A DNA stretch of 64,000 nucleotides from assembly GCA_017590115.1 (NCBI GenBank), contig JAGGNK010008781.1, forward strand, positions 8,721,371-8,785,370, written 5' to 3'. This document shows, piece after piece, positions 12,683 through 26,300 of the stretch (positions are counted from its first letter, which is position 1; every line of letters begins with the position of its first letter). Below the pieces are notes generated by a model. It made no database searches. It saw only the letters and a list, made by a program, of their open reading frames with translations, and was not told the origin of the DNA. Source of the stretch: Montifringilla adamsi (Eukaryota; Chordata; Aves; Passeriformes; Passeridae). The translations under genes were made by a program, and so were the position numbers.

Positions 12683-14702
12683 GAATTCTGAGTAAGAATT
12701 TGATGCAGATGTTCCTAAATCTCTCAGTCTTTGCAAGCCAGTCTCCTTATAAAGTTATTATTTCAGGCCTAAAAGTAGCAACATAGATGGAAAAGCAAAT
12801 TCCCTTGAGATTTTTGGTTTATATGTGAGTTCTTCTCCAGAAGAGATGCATGTGGCTCTCTATCCCCTGACATCCTTCTTTTGGATCTCCTGCTCTTGAG
12901 TTCTTCAGTGCCAGTAGAGGTAGTGCTGAGAAAGCTCCAAAGCAGTGGGGAGCAGAGGGAATTCCCTGTCCCTTCACATTCAGTAAGCAAAATCATGTTG
13001 TGCAAAAAAGAATTTTTTTACAGCCCAGCAATACAAAGTGAGTTTCTGGAAGACAAATTTTGGTCTGTTTTACTGAAACTGTAAGGACTGACATCCCTGG
13101 TTATGTCACTCCAGGATTTCTACTCCAGCTCCGAGTTCCTACTCACTGCTCTCCTCTACCCACTCCTGCTTGGCAGTTCTTCCTCCAAGCATTGGGTTTG
13201 GAGCCATGACAGATTTCTGAACAAAACAGAAATTTCTCTGCACTGTGATTCCCACTGTGATTCTGCATTGATGCACCTGCAACCCCAGAGTCTGAACATT
13301 TCATATCCCTTTGTGCAGGAATGGTTACTTGGGAGTGGGGCTGGAGCTGGAGCAGAAGGAGAAAGCCCAGCAAAATACCATGTTTATTAAAGCATTCAAT
13401 GAACTTACAATATAAGTTAATTGTATATACCATAAAATTGTACTACTACAGTAGTTTTATAGGGAGTGAGTGTTTTAAAATCATTTATGCCTAAACACAT
13501 TTAATTCATGACAGATTTTCTGGTTTCTGAGTGCCGAAAATGCTCCTGTTACAGAGAACAAAAAGAATCATAAAGCTGATACTACAAGAAATTTTTGATT
13601 TTTCTTCTTCACAAACAGGGGAGTAGTCTTATGTGGATATTTGGTGATGGAAGAGTTGGAAAAGCAGGGTTAGAGAGGTAAGAATTTGAAGAAGGGAAAG
13701 TCACTGCCTAATCCTGAGGCACAGATCTCCCCCAGACATTTCATCCTGCCAAGGCAGCTTCTCCTATAGTTTGGGGTCTGTGCTCAGTCTGTGCTCTGCC
13801 TCTAGGAAACATCTGTGTGAACTCTTTTTTCTCATCTATTTTGGAAAGAGCAACACAAGTCAAAAGTTGGTGATGAATTCTGGTGTTTTCTACATGTCAA
13901 TAAACCAACCACTTTAGTGTTTCCCTTTGGGTTATGATAAACTTGAAATGTAGATACTCCAGTCCCACTGTCTTATTTTCAGTGGCTCATTAATGATGTG
14001 TATGTTGGGTTTTCCTCCATAACATGAACAAGAATAGTTCATTTAAAAACAACACAGGCAAATGCACTCTTTTTATAGCAGGAGGGAGAAGGATAAGTGT
14101 CAGTCAAGACTAGTTCCAAATCTGTCTCCAACAAGGCCTCCTACAGAATCAGTGGTACTGGCTGTGTGCCATCGAGATTACTCAGGGCTATAACTCTTTA
14201 AACAGTGTTTGTTACGGATTTCCACAGGAGAGAAATTTACCAGGGAAGAACAAACAGATCCTGCTATCGGGTTTCCTTGCGCTCTGAAGAAGTGCTCTGA
14301 ACTGTTCACAGTGCTACCTCAGATTTTTCAGAGTAGTTTCACTTTCTGGCTGTTGTTTTATCCTGCTCTATTTGCGGGGATGTGAAGAAGCTGAAACAGC
14401 TCACCTGTTCCCCCCTGGATTGCCATGTTTTCCAAGGGGGGCTCTTCCTCAGCCTCGGCCAGGGGGTCCAGCAGGGGTGAACAGAAGGCTCCAAATTCGC
14501 TCCAAAAAGGCCTGACTGTGAAGATGAGCCAGGCTTGGAAGTGCTTTAGCCTCTGAAAACACACAAGTCTTTAAATGTATACCAGTATTAAGCTTCAGAG
14601 TTATTCCAACAATTTCATTCTCTGGTTCAGACAAAGCCTGGGAAATATTTCTTCAGGACACAGCCGCCCTCCAATCCCCATCACTGGGAAATGGTCTCAA
14701 GT
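12437..14702. other. Intergenic, no gene seen apart from (TTG)n
   Basis: Unique AT-rich sequence with the trinucleotide tract at 12,649-12,680. No coding or RNA gene is supported. Confidence 0.5.
12649..12680. repeat. (TTG)n microsatellite
   Basis: About ten uninterrupted TTG units; probably length-polymorphic. Confidence 0.97.
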
Positions 14703-14930
14703 TGCAGCAGGGGTTGTTCAGGCTGGATACCAGGAAAAATTCCTTCACTGGAAGAGTGGTTGAAAATTGGAACAGACTCTACAGGGCAGGGGTGGAGTCA
14801 CCATCCCTAGAAATGTTCAAAAACTAAGTGGAGACTTATGGGCTCTTCATGATGTGTTTTAGTGAGATGGGGGTCAAAGGTTGGATGCGATGACCTTGGA
14901 GGTGTTTTCCAAGCTTAACAATCTTCATCC
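14703..14930 (+). mobile_element. CR1 LINE 3' fragment, degraded
   Basis: Sense CR1 3' end with recognisable blocks GTTCAGGCTGGATACCAGGA, TTCCTTCACTGGAAGAGTGG, GGTGGAGTCACCATCCCT and GGTTGGATGCGATGACCTTG. It is more diverged than its neighbours and so probably an older insertion. Confidence 0.88.
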
Positions 14931-16994
14931 TGACAACTTCCCTGCCTGTTCTTTGGAGCAGGAATGTTGAGGTTGTGTTGTACATTCTGGGGGTGGAATG
15001 AATCTCCCGTACTTGTGCTTAAATGATGCAAAAAACTCAGTGTTAACTTGGGGATGAATTTCACTTGATGGCAGTACTTGGTTTTAGTATAACTTCAAAA
15101 CATTTGTCTTATGCAGGAATTTCTCATATGGCTTGTCCTTGCTTTTTGGCTTCTCTTGAAAACAGTTGTGAAGATTATTCCTTTAGGTTTACATAATGCT
15201 GATTTCCTTGAGCATTTATTCAACATAAACCACAAAGGAACAAAAAAAGTTACTGCCCATAGACAAGCCAAGTATTTTAATAATTTATAGTCTTTTAAAA
15301 AATGTACATCTGATTATTTTTGGGGGCATCCCTACATGACATTTGCCATTTTTACAGATGCTAGGATGACTTTTTTCTCACATGAAGAGCAGTGTAGCCT
15401 TTTTTTGGTGCTGAGAGGACAGAGAGATGGACAGTGGCAGTGGCAGTGGAGGGATGGGAATTGCAGGGACTGAATGTCAGTGGTGTTGCCTTTTGGAACT
15501 GTGGCAGAAGAAAGCACAGGGGAAGAGAACAGGCTAAATGGCAGTGGCTGGGTTCAGGCTGGGATCAGGGGACTCCAGAAGGATTCAGGACTCCATCAGG
15601 AAACACTGTGTAATATTAGAGACTGGAGAAATGTCGGGAACAAAGAGGCATCACATGAAACAAGATGGAAACTCTGTGACTGAAGCCCAGGGAAGGCTCC
15701 AACTTGGCTGGGTGCTTGGGATTTGCTCCTCTTTTCCCTCCTGTTAAATTTTGGGCCAATGGCCACAAAGGCAGGGACCTCCTGCTCTTGGGTATATCTC
15801 TGCTTTTACAGTCCTGTCAAGCAGCACTAATGTAGAGAAGTTGCTGGGAGCTGTTCAGACAGTAATTAAAGCTGTACTGACAATTAAAAGGAAAAACTCA
15901 GCTATTCTGATCTCAAAAAGGAACTTAAAATAGAAGATAAGTCAGTTCAAACGTGTCAGTTAAACAGCAGTGCTGGGTCAGCTCCTGCCTGACTTACAGA
16001 CCTATTAAAATGTCCAATAAAGACATGGCTGTGACCAGGAGAACCCACTCATTGCATAAGGTAACCAAAGCCAGCCCTCAGATAAAACAGTGTGTGGCTG
16101 ATCTTTCCATCCCACCCTGTTAATTCACTGATTTCAGCAGTAATGCTCTTGGCTCAAGCACCAAACTTGTACAGGAGCACAGGTCCTCTGTTCTCTGCCT
16201 GCATCGTGTGTGGCAAAGGGATCTGCTGTGAGGTGTCTCTAGTCCTTGTCTGAATCACAAGAGGCTTCTCTAATCTCTCTCTGGGAATTTTGATACAATC
16301 TATTACCTACAGCCTGGTGTGTGAAATGGATTCAAGAGTGAGCCTGGCAGAATTAAAGCACTGGGTGCTTTAAAAAGGCTGAAACTTCCACCTTTCCTAT
16401 AGTGTATCTTCCTGGGAAAGTTCAGCCTTCCAAGGAGACAACACATCTGTCCCATTGCTCTGCATGGCCAAAGGCAGGGCCACTCCTTAGAGTGTTTCCG
16501 GTGTCTGGAGCAATGAACATCAGAGCCCAGGGCGATTTGAGGACAGCCTACCTTGCAAAAGTGTATCCATGGAAAACGGGAAGGATCAGAGTACATCCCT
16601 GAACCAGGTAGGACAGAAGACACTTTACCATAGTCATTCTTCTGGCAGCTGCATGTGGTACAGCCAATACCTTGCTGTGCTTCAAGGGCAGAGCAGACAT
16701 TTGCCTCTGGAGGAGGATGTGCACATGTTGATCCCACAGGAACAGCTGCTTAATTAATAAAGCCATGAGGAAAATTCTGTCTGGCTTTTTCCTTGCTTTT
16801 CTGACTTCAGAGCTGATGAGGCTGAGGAACAGAGGACTACACAGAATCTGTTTGTCGCAATGTCTTGGGACCTTCCAGCAGCAGAAAACATGTTTTTTAA
16901 TGGCTCTTTTGTAGGAAATAATAGTTGTGCATCTGTACAGAGTTCACGAGCACTGTGCCATTCCATACAGGTTTAAAAGAATATAATATGCAGA
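14931..16994. other. Intergenic, no gene seen
   Basis: Unique sequence. Open frames up to about 144 codons near 16.3-16.7 kb overlap on both strands and show no domain or homology I recognise. Confidence 0.5.
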
Positions 16995-17152
16995 GCTTGA
17001 AGGCATCCAAAGGATCATTGAGTCCAACCCCTGGCCCTGCACAGTCACCCCAACAATCCCATCCTGTGCCTGGGAGCATTGTCCAAATGCTCCCAGAGCT
17101 CTGACAGCCTTGGGGTGTGCCCATTCCCTGGGGAGCCTGGGCAGTGGCACTT
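16995..17152 (-). mobile_element. CR1 LINE 3' fragment
   Basis: Reverse complement of the 9.1-kb CR1 subtype. Diagnostic blocks are AGGATCATTGAGTCCAACCC, CCCCAACAATCCCATCCTGT and CCCATTCCCTGGGGAGCCTG. It has no clear terminal octamer repeat and is truncated at the 5' side of the element. Confidence 0.92.
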
Positions 17153-17857
17153 GAGCAGCTCCTGCCTTGTTAAAACCCCAGCACTGAGTAGCACTTGGGC
17201 CATGTCACTCTGCAACAGGAAAACATTCGAAAGTAGGTCGTGGAAATAATTATGCTGGTTCCAGTATACAATGGGGTCGAAAGTTCAGAGGGAGCTGGGG
17301 AATGCAGAGAGTTTCTTCTGCCTGAGTGCTGGACACGAGGTGCTCTCTCTGAGGGGCTGTGGAAGGATTTTTTCTCCTCAGTGGGATGTAGCCATCACCT
17401 GGGTTTGATAAAAAACGCAAAATTTACAGAACCATTTCTTCCCAGGAACTTGGTGTCTTCCCTTTCCCAAAGTTCTCTGGAACAGAGTGGGCAGAAAAAA
17501 GGTCTCTATATTCAGTGTGCAAGTCCTACATACTGGAAATATATCCAGGTTTCTGGACAGCTCTGTGATGGTTTGCTCATTCCCAGTTTAAGAATTTATG
17601 CACAGGATGAGGGAGAAAATTGGATGAAGGTCAGGTTTAAGATGAATTTTGGGTTAGAAGCTGTGAGTGTAAATGTTTTTAAAGCTTTTTTTTTTTTCAC
17701 TTACAGGTTAAATTGTCTTCGAATTTCAAGTGGGGTATTCCTGTGATATTTTGGCTGCTCCTTCCCTAGGGCCAGGACATAGAATCCAAATCCGTCCTGT
17801 GGACTTGATTCAAATCCAGATATCGTTCTGATGTTTTGATACAGGCATTTGTATCGA

Positions 17858-18285
17858 TTATAGAATCAGAATCACGGAATGGTTGGGTTGGAAGGACCTT
17901 TAAAGATAATCTATTTCCAAACCCTCTGCCATGGGCAGGAACGCCTTTCACTATCCCAGGTTCCTCCAAGCCCCATCCAATGTGGCCTTGGACACTTACA
18001 GGAAAGAGATAGCCACAGCTTCTCTGGGCACTGTGTGCCAGGGCCTCACCACCCTCACAGAGAAGGGTTTCTTCCCAGTATCCCGTCTAACCCTGCCCAC
18101 TGCAGTGGGAAGCTGTTCCCTGTGTCCTGCCTTTCCAGGCCCTTGTAAATGGTCTCCACGTTTCTTGCTGATCCCTTCAGGCACTAAAAGGCCACAATCA
18201 GGTCACCCCAAAGCTTCTCTTTCCCAGGCTGAACAATTCCAATAGTTTCACCCTTTCCTTGTGGAAGAGATGCTCCATCTGGATT
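17858..18285 (-). mobile_element. CR1 LINE 3' fragment, about 430 bp
   Basis: Antisense CR1. It begins with a TTATAGAATCAGAATCACGG tail related to the ATTCTATG terminal octamer. It continues through GGTTGGGTTGGAAGGACCTT, CTCTGCCATGGGCAGGAACG, CACAGCTTCTCTGGGCACTG and the TTTCCCAGGCTGAACAATTC block to GAGATGCTCC. It is one of the longer copies in the window. Confidence 0.94.
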
Positions 18286-21200
18286 CACTCCAACAGCTCC
18301 GTGTCTTCTCTACTCCTTTCAAAGCAGAAACTCTTTGAAAACTCCCTGGGAACCCCAGGACTCCCCTCTGACCTTGGTGTCTATGGCACACAAATGACAT
18401 AAACCCAGTAACTGGGAGAACTCGGGCTGTGGGAGGGCTCTGCATAGCATAAGATCCTACTGCTGAATCCTCCTGGCTCCTGACAGGTGCTGGTTTATGT
18501 GTGTCTCTACAGGAGGGATGCACATAAACCATCGTGTTTAATAACTGTCAGTGGATCACTCCTCCATGAAATAGCTTAAGTCCTTTCAGATCCTGCTGCC
18601 TCCAGAACATCCTGCATCAGTGAATCCCACAGTTTCAATTATGAAGAAAAACCCATGTTTTGTCTGGTTTAAAACGGATTTAGCAGATTTCTTCACCATG
18701 GCTCCTTAATCATTGTAATGTGAGAAACAGCAAATAATAATATTTCATCCATTTTATCCATGGCACTTGGGATTTACATCTCTGTCTTCATTTTCTCTTC
18801 TCTGAGCTGAAGATAATGAGTAAGTCCAGATTTTGTCACTGATGCAGAGTCCTTGCCTGGCTTTGCTCTTCCATTTGTGTGCATGTGAAGTGAGGGCAAC
18901 ACTCCCCACACCATAATTGGTGCTTGTAAAGAATTTAAGGACTATTACACAGAAAAGCTGTTATTGTAGCATTCCAAAGGCTGCTTATAAATTTATTCTC
19001 AGGGATGAATACAGGTGACTTGAGCATAATTTGGTCATTCTCATCCACAAATTGATTTTCTTACCAAATACAGGTATCAATTAGAGACACCAGCTTCTGC
19101 AAATTTGGTCATGTGCATAATTCCCAGGATGCACACCCAAAATTCTCTCGGCTGTGCAATATGAATATTTGCATGTAAGAAAGGCATAGAGTGAACCCAT
19201 TCAGAACTAATCAGTATTAACTGAAAGAAGAGTTTCCCACATCTTACTCATCGCCTGCCTCATGACTCACTGCTCTTGCAAGACATCCATCATTCCTGGA
19301 CCAAATGAAAGGAGAAGTGTGTAGTATTTCTTAAGTCATTTTAGCGTAATTAAATTTTGATTTGTCTCTTTCAAAACCCTTTTTTCCTCACTAAATCTTA
19401 GAAAGAGAGATTACTACAAGAGTTTAAATGGCAACTTTCAAAGTCCTACTGGGTTCTCTTCTGAAGGGTTTGACTGTAGTTCATTTTTTTAATCTTGAAA
19501 GCCTCTTTTTCCCTTTCAGATTGTCTGTGCAGATCACTTTGTTTTACTTAATGTAAATACTCCAGCAAATTTCAGAACCAAATAGTGATAGACGTGATTA
19601 GAATCAGAGCTTTGTTAAGTAGCATGACAAGATCCTTTATTTCAGCAAGGGAGATCTATCACCTCGCTTGCAAATTATCTCATGCTGACAGAGTGAAATG
19701 TTCTGTAACCTGATGAAAACAGAACATGATCTAACTGTATTGATACAGGATGGGAGAAATGCACATCGTGTTCAAAACAAGTATGTCAGGAAGAGTTCCT
19801 TCTTCCCCTGTTTTCATTTTCTGAGGCAGAGTGAGGTAATTGTTTCTCTGATAGAAAAGTGCAGGCAGTGCCTGGTGGATAGGTGGGTTTTAGTTCTTTG
19901 CTTATTAATTGACAGTTCAGGGTCTGTATAACAGGGATGAGGAAGAGCCACCTCATACAGAAAACATCACAGAATGCCATCTTGTGAAATTGGACACTGA
20001 AAACAATGTAAAGGCCTTTTTTCAGGGGAACTGATGGATTGTCTACAGGCAGTTATTAAGACTGTCCCTTCCCTCAAATGCTTTTGGTGTCAGGGCTAAA
20101 TTTTATTTGCTGTTACACCAAATCTCAGATTAAGTCATTATCTACTTCATCCAAGCCATACAGAGCCTGGATTAATACAGGGGTTGTTGGGAGGAGTGTC
20201 AGCCTAAAGGACATATATATCAACAGAGAAAGAAAAACCCAATGGTGAAACACAGCATCTCTGAGCATTGATATGGAGCAGAATTACCTGGGTCAGTGGT
20301 CTTGTTCACTTCTTTGCTGGGTACACTGGTTTGCTCAGTGGATGCCAGAATAAGTTGCAATTCACAGACTCAAGTGCCCACACAAAAATCTGTTGGGATT
20401 TCTTGAGGTCAGGCAAGGGGGAGCTGCTCAGAGCTGGCTGCTCACACACAGGATTTTACAAATGTATGAACAGTATAATTTAGCACTGGTGCAGGTTAAA
20501 GGAATCACCATCTTCAAACCAAGGGAAAAGGAGGAGGGACTGCTCCAAGTGTTGTCCAGGCTGTCCTTTGCCACTCTCCCCACAGATTGTTTGATAGTGC
20601 GCTTGAGGCTGAAGCCTCTTGCATGGACTCACTGTATGCAATTTTCAAAGGCAGTTTGCATGCCAAAGCAAATTCTTTTTGAGTTCTGTGGTCATTGGCA
20701 CTGCCAAAGCTTCCCCCTTACTGCTCCACCACCACACTCCTCACTCCAAGCCATTGCTACAAACCACATTTGTACTGGAGAAATGAATTTCCAGCTGAAA
20801 CACAACACAAAGCTTCTACCACACTTACTGGGGAAGCAGAAGTAGCTATTTTTCAGATCATCAGGTGTATCAGTAAATGTACCTACTCCTTGTCAGTGTT
20901 TGTTAAACCTATACTTAAACTGGGCTTTGAAATGGCAGAAAATTATATGTTGGGTTTATCATTAAGGGGGTGCTGGGGGAGAGGAGGACAAAGCACTGTC
21001 TGGAGTAGAAATAAAGAAAAAGGAAGGGTTTTATTTTTCAAACACTGTCTGCTGCTGTGGAATGGTGGAATGGAATGTTCCATGGTCCTTATGCTAGTCT
21101 TGACCAAATGTGTTAATTCTGAAATTTATCCCAAAATTTGAGTGAGGATGTGTGTACCCACAACTTAAGTCTTGCTGTAATTTCAGCATTTAAATTTTAT

Positions 21201-23253
21201 GTTGCATTCTCTTCTTGATCTAAACTGACAGGAAATGTTGTACTGATATGACTGCATACTGTTCTTATCAGAATAAAATCTCTGCTAACTTTGTTGATTA
21301 TAGTTTGCTCCTGAATGGTGCTGGCTTTTACCACATCTATAGTGAAGAGTTATTGTTACACATTAGGTCAAGCTTCTCAAGCAGTTTTGAAAATTAGCAA
21401 CAAAATAAATATATATGCCCTGTGCCACCACTGCTAGTCTTAGAAATTTGTGGGAACAAAAATATTTTAAAAAATATCTTAGAAAAAAAAGTAATTTTTA
21501 ATTGCTTAGCAAAATGGCAGGGCAATTACTTGGTTTTTTTGCTTCTAAACTCCTCGGTTCTGTATTACCCAGATGATAATTTTCTGCACTTGTATAAAAC
21601 AAAAATAGTTTTGCTCTAAAAGATGAGATTTGGCACTTAGGGCAAAATTCCCCTCTCCAATCTGCAATGCAGATGCCGTCATGGCAGAGCAGATTCCCAG
21701 CGCCTTCCTGCATTCAACTGATGCAGAAAACTTCCCTGACCTCCATGGGAGCTCCATGGAATGGGCCACAGGGGAGAATATTCCCCTGATGTACCTCCCA
21801 TGTCCAGAACCAAATCAGGACAAACACTGAATTCATGCTGGGAGGAGCCATTTTAAGCTGGTTCTTCTGCAATCAGATTTCCTTGGAATAACTGAGCAGG
21901 ATCTGGTGGAGAAGCTGGGATTTTGGCGAGGCTTTGCACAAGTCTGTGAGTGGTTTCCCTTCCTGAAAAGAAGTCACAGCTCTGCAAACCTACGAGTGAA
22001 AATTTGCCATCAAACCCAAATCCTGGCAGTCTGTGTTGTGTGCAGGAAGAATTAATTTCCCCACAGTGCTGCCCTAAAGTTCCTTGTGTCCTTCCATTTC
22101 TTCCATCTCACCACTGTCCCCCCAACACATCCCATCTATCACATGCCTAAGATAACATGGAAAAATCCTGCAGGGAGCAGCCCCTGGGATGAAGTGGATC
22201 TGAATCCTTTTGGTACTTGTATCAGGGAAGGTCCCTTCCCCTGTGGAGGGAGAATGTGTTAAAGCCAGCCCCAGTTGCTGGATCTGTGTGCCTTGAGGCA
22301 ATGAAAGCAGGATTTTCTCTTTAAAACACTGCTAATTAGAATGAATAAATCTAATGAAATAGCAACAGTGAATATTAATTGAAATAACCTCACCTAGATG
22401 TAGTTTGAATTTTTTAGTTGCTTTTTTGGCTATAAAGTCATACAAATGCATTTGTATATGAACATCTATGTCTGGGATAGTGTGAAAAACCAAAAAATCA
22501 CAGACACTAGTGGAAATTTATTTTTATAGAAATTTCCAGCAGAAATATTTGTTCAGCCATGCTGGAATCAATTTCCTTCTTCTCCCTAAATCATTGTATT
22601 TGTGGAAAAAAGGGAGAAGAAAGTCACCTAGTCCAGGTTTCTGGGCCACAGTTGGCAAACAATTGAAGGTACTGGGTGAAATTTTGAAAAATAATTTTTG
22701 TTAAAATGAGATCAGAGCCATCCTGCTAAGAATGAGTAGGGCCTGGACACATTAGTAGTTTTAGAAACTGTTATTTTAGTAGTTTTCAAATGTTGTTTCT
22801 CTTGGTGCAAGGACTGAAGTCAGTCCAGGGGAGCTCATGAAACAAATCCCTGACATTCAAATTCTTCCTGCACTGCAAACACAAGGAGCTAAAGCCATGG
22901 AGGGAACTGGTGCTGAAAATGGTTCTCGTGCAGTTCCTTCCAGTTTTCCAAACCCAAGATCTTACCTCTGAAAAATGCATTGTAACATAAAGCAAGAGAG
23001 TTTGGGTTCTATGGGGAGAATAGGAAGACTTTCTTTGCATCTTATTACTGGCTAGCTACTTAAATTTCTGTCTGACTTCTTAAAATGAATTTCCTTTATA
23101 GGACAGCAAATGTTAAATGTGGTATCACATACACCTTTGTCTGGAATTTTGTTCTTTATAGAGATGTTATTTTTAAATTTCTTGGATGAGACAAGAGGCC
23201 TTTCTGTTTAAGTGCCTCACTTGGTTCTGTGGTTTCTGTGTTAGGTTGCTCCT
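18286..23253. other. Intergenic, AT-rich unique sequence
   Basis: About 5 kb without a gene or recent repeat. It holds an octamer motif ATTTGCAT at 19,167 in an AT-rich block (about 18,900-19,340) and an 18-bp perfect palindrome at 22,440. A weak MIR-like stretch near 18,770-18,850 was seen but is not called. Confidence 0.5.
22440..22457. promoter_or_regulatory. 18-bp perfect palindrome with POU-like core
   Basis: ATACAAATGCATTTGTAT equals its own reverse complement. The centre AAATGCATTT resembles a symmetric POU or octamer half-site pair. It lies in an AT-rich stretch with several TAAT motifs (22,320-22,480). It is a candidate binding site only. Confidence 0.3.
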
Positions 23254-23312
23254 CTATAATTTTTTTCATAACCTTGGGCAAGTCACTTAATACCTGCATT
23301 TCATTCAAACCC
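23254..23312 (+). mobile_element. MIR-like SINE relic, short
   Basis: The string CATAACCTTGGGCAAGTCAC, then TTAATACCTGCATTTCAT, matches the sense MIR core (ACCTTGGGCAAGTCACTTAA region). The flanks are too decayed to define true ends. Confidence 0.65.
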
Positions 23313-26300
23313 AAACTGGGTGCCAAGAGCTGGAACCTGCCTGCTAAGTCTGCCTTCATCACAGACTTGTGGAGTTGCCTCAATAAGAAGGAAATTGCAA
23401 GATTAATTAATATCATGTGTTCTGAGACTAATTCACTCCAAAAATTTCATGTGAGATGGAATGGGAATAAATTATCAATATTGATTTAAATACATGGTTG
23501 GTTTTAAAAGAGGAGGTGCTGTCTCAATGTCAAAAAAGGTTCTGAGAGGTTTTGCCTTGCTTACATGATTCATACATTTCAAATGCAGTATTGATCTTTG
23601 CCATTCAGTGGAAATGAACGGATAAAATTCTCTTTTTCAATTGTAGAATAATACAAAAGGAACAACAGTTATTTCAAAGCTTTCCCTTTCTATGTTGTAA
23701 TCAACACCAGGGCTAGAACACACCACAGACTGTGGTGTGCAATCTTATCAGCTGCAGTGCCCCAACTCAGAGAGGTCTTGTCTGATCCCCCAGGACAGAC
23801 TCTGTCCTGTGGGAGAAATTCAGTGAAAATCCTGCTGATCAAGGTGTCTCGCAGGGCATGATTTCCCATCCCCTGCCTGTTACTGCATTACACAAGAAAT
23901 CTCCAATTTAGCCTCTAATCCTGGCAAGCATTTCTTGGCCCACGTCGCTGTCCTTTCATGTTGGCCAAGTTAAGAGGGGGAAAAGGAGGAGGCTGAAGAT
24001 GAGCCAGCTGGTTTTAAACCCTTCAGTGCATTCTGTATTCCCTACACGGGGAATAAAGACAAGCTCTGGGCCTCTTGTTTGCTTTCTGGAGAATGGCTGG
24101 GTCTTGGGGAGCAGAGCTCACGTTCTCTTCGACTTGTGTCTCGTGAGTGGTATAGTGCCTAAAGACCAGGAGGGATAAGCTTGTGCTCCAAAGGAAGTTG
24201 GCAATAAAGTTTGCTCTATAAAAAGAAACCTGCAGTTAGGATCCAGTTTCCTATTCTGAGTAAAGGCAGGGTGTCGAGTCAGAAATTCCGACCCAGCGGG
24301 TCAGGAAGGATTCCAGGACATCTTGAATCACAACTCCAACGTTCCCTTCCTTTCACCCTTTGGCCCAAGTCCCACTGGGATTACTACTCAGAACTATTTT
24401 ATTCAATTCACTCTGTGCCTGGTGCTTGGTGTGAATACACACTGTGTTTTCCAAAGGCTGGAGCTTCTCTTCATGCCTTAACTGGTTACTCTTGATTCTC
24501 CTCTACTTATTCTGCACATGAGCAGCTCCCCCCTCCACTCAGAAGACTTTTTTGTACCTAAACCACAGGAGACACTGAACTCTACCCTAAATAATAAGTG
24601 GCCTTGCTGTTCCCGGTGTCCTTGTTCCTCATATTTCACTTGTATATTATTTGGGTGCTGATTTTATTCCATGCTTATTTCTCAATGAGAATTATTTTGC
24701 TAAGGACACAGAAGATTTTTTGGTCATATTTGTATTAGGAACTTTTCTCACCTGTCTTTCTGGTTTTGTAATGGCCCAGGTAGAGAATAGGAAATATTTC
24801 CCATAGTTGTCATTCTCAAGTGATGCTGGCTTCCAACTATAAGGTCACAAAAATAGCATAAGAAGCCATAAATTGTATGTATTGTGTATAACATATGGTT
24901 CTATGATACTTTATGATGAGAAGAAGTGAAAATTTCAAATCTGTCTGGAAAGAAGACAAAAGGTAAAATAGGGAAATCACTTGTAATGTAGAATCACTTA
25001 AAGCTGGTGAAATGGAGCCAGTGGGACACACTTACCTGGATGGTTCTACTGAACATTTATTGAATCCCACCCTCCTGGTTTCTTCCCCCCAACAGGACAA
25101 TAAATGAGCTGACAATGGGATTTCTTTCTCTCCACAATTCTGCAAGCAGCACATGCTAAGGATGAAGTGTCCAAAGGTAAAGATAATGCAGTAATTAGCA
25201 AAGACAATAGACACCTAAAAAGAGAAGAAAAATCTAAAAGGTGCAATAACAACCTTAGAAGGAAAATATCCTTGCAGGTCAGTGGAATTCATGGGATGAG
25301 CCTATTCCCCATGGTTTCAGTGGTTCTGTGGTTCAAAGAGATGTGCTTGCACAGGGCCTTACCTGTCTTTAGGTAAAGCAGTCAGTGGCAAAAGAAGGCA
25401 AAATAAGTCTGTGTTTTACTCATTAGGCTTTAATAATTCTTCTCTTTTGCCCAATGTATCTCTCACAGTGCTGCACACTGGGCTATCATCAAAGCAAGGG
25501 TGGGGAATGCTCCACCTGGAACAACCACCCTATAATTTAGTACTGAGGTCATTTCCATGGGAGATGTGGGCTTGAACCTCCTCAGGGAGATGTCTCCCAT
25601 TTCCCTGCTACCCGAGTGACAGGGGACATTGTCCTAGTGTCTGCTGAGCATGTTTTCAAAAAGGATCACCTCAGGTACCTAAACTAGAGGGGAATGATCT
25701 TGGATGGAGCTCCAGTTCTGTGGGAGGCGAGCAGAGGGAGCCCCAGAGGTCAGCACTTTGTACCTGAGGACCACGAGGTTTAAACCTTGCTGGAGGAAGA
25801 CACTTCAAAAACCTCCCTCCATTCAGGGTTTCCACTGACATTTTGTCTCTGTGTCCATCTGCTGAGGAACCAAACCTTCCCCATGAACGTGTGTGCCAAG
25901 GAAATCCTGAGAGAGCCATGCCTTCCCTTGGGCAGAGTGATGAACAAGCCTGACCCCACTGCAAGCTCTCCCTCAGCTTTTTCCCAGACAGATTAACATC
26001 TCTGGGGGCTTTCAGCCTCAGACCAAACCAGCCATCAGGTTCATGCCATCCCCTCAAACTCTTGACCCTTTGCTACAATTTATCAGGCAGGTATGAAGTG
26101 ATCAGGAATCCAAGACACATTATTTTAAGTCAATTTAGGACATGTATAACGGACAGACAGTTTGGACGATGGAGAATCTAGCTGGTTGTTTTTTCTTTGC
26201 CTGAGAAAGTCTGGATCAAAAATCCAATGCTGAGCTGCAAAGGTTCAATTCCTTTACCCTCCAGGACAGTGGCTGTTATTTTCCTTATTTTCCTCATTTG

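Noticed and set aside
17240..17746. 168-codon open frame
   Set aside because: No recognisable domain, no splice or promoter context and no family resemblance. Its length is within chance for a window of this size.
18770..18850. Possible MIR-like stretch
   Set aside because: Only a loose resemblance to the MIR 3' half and no diagnostic core, so it is not called.
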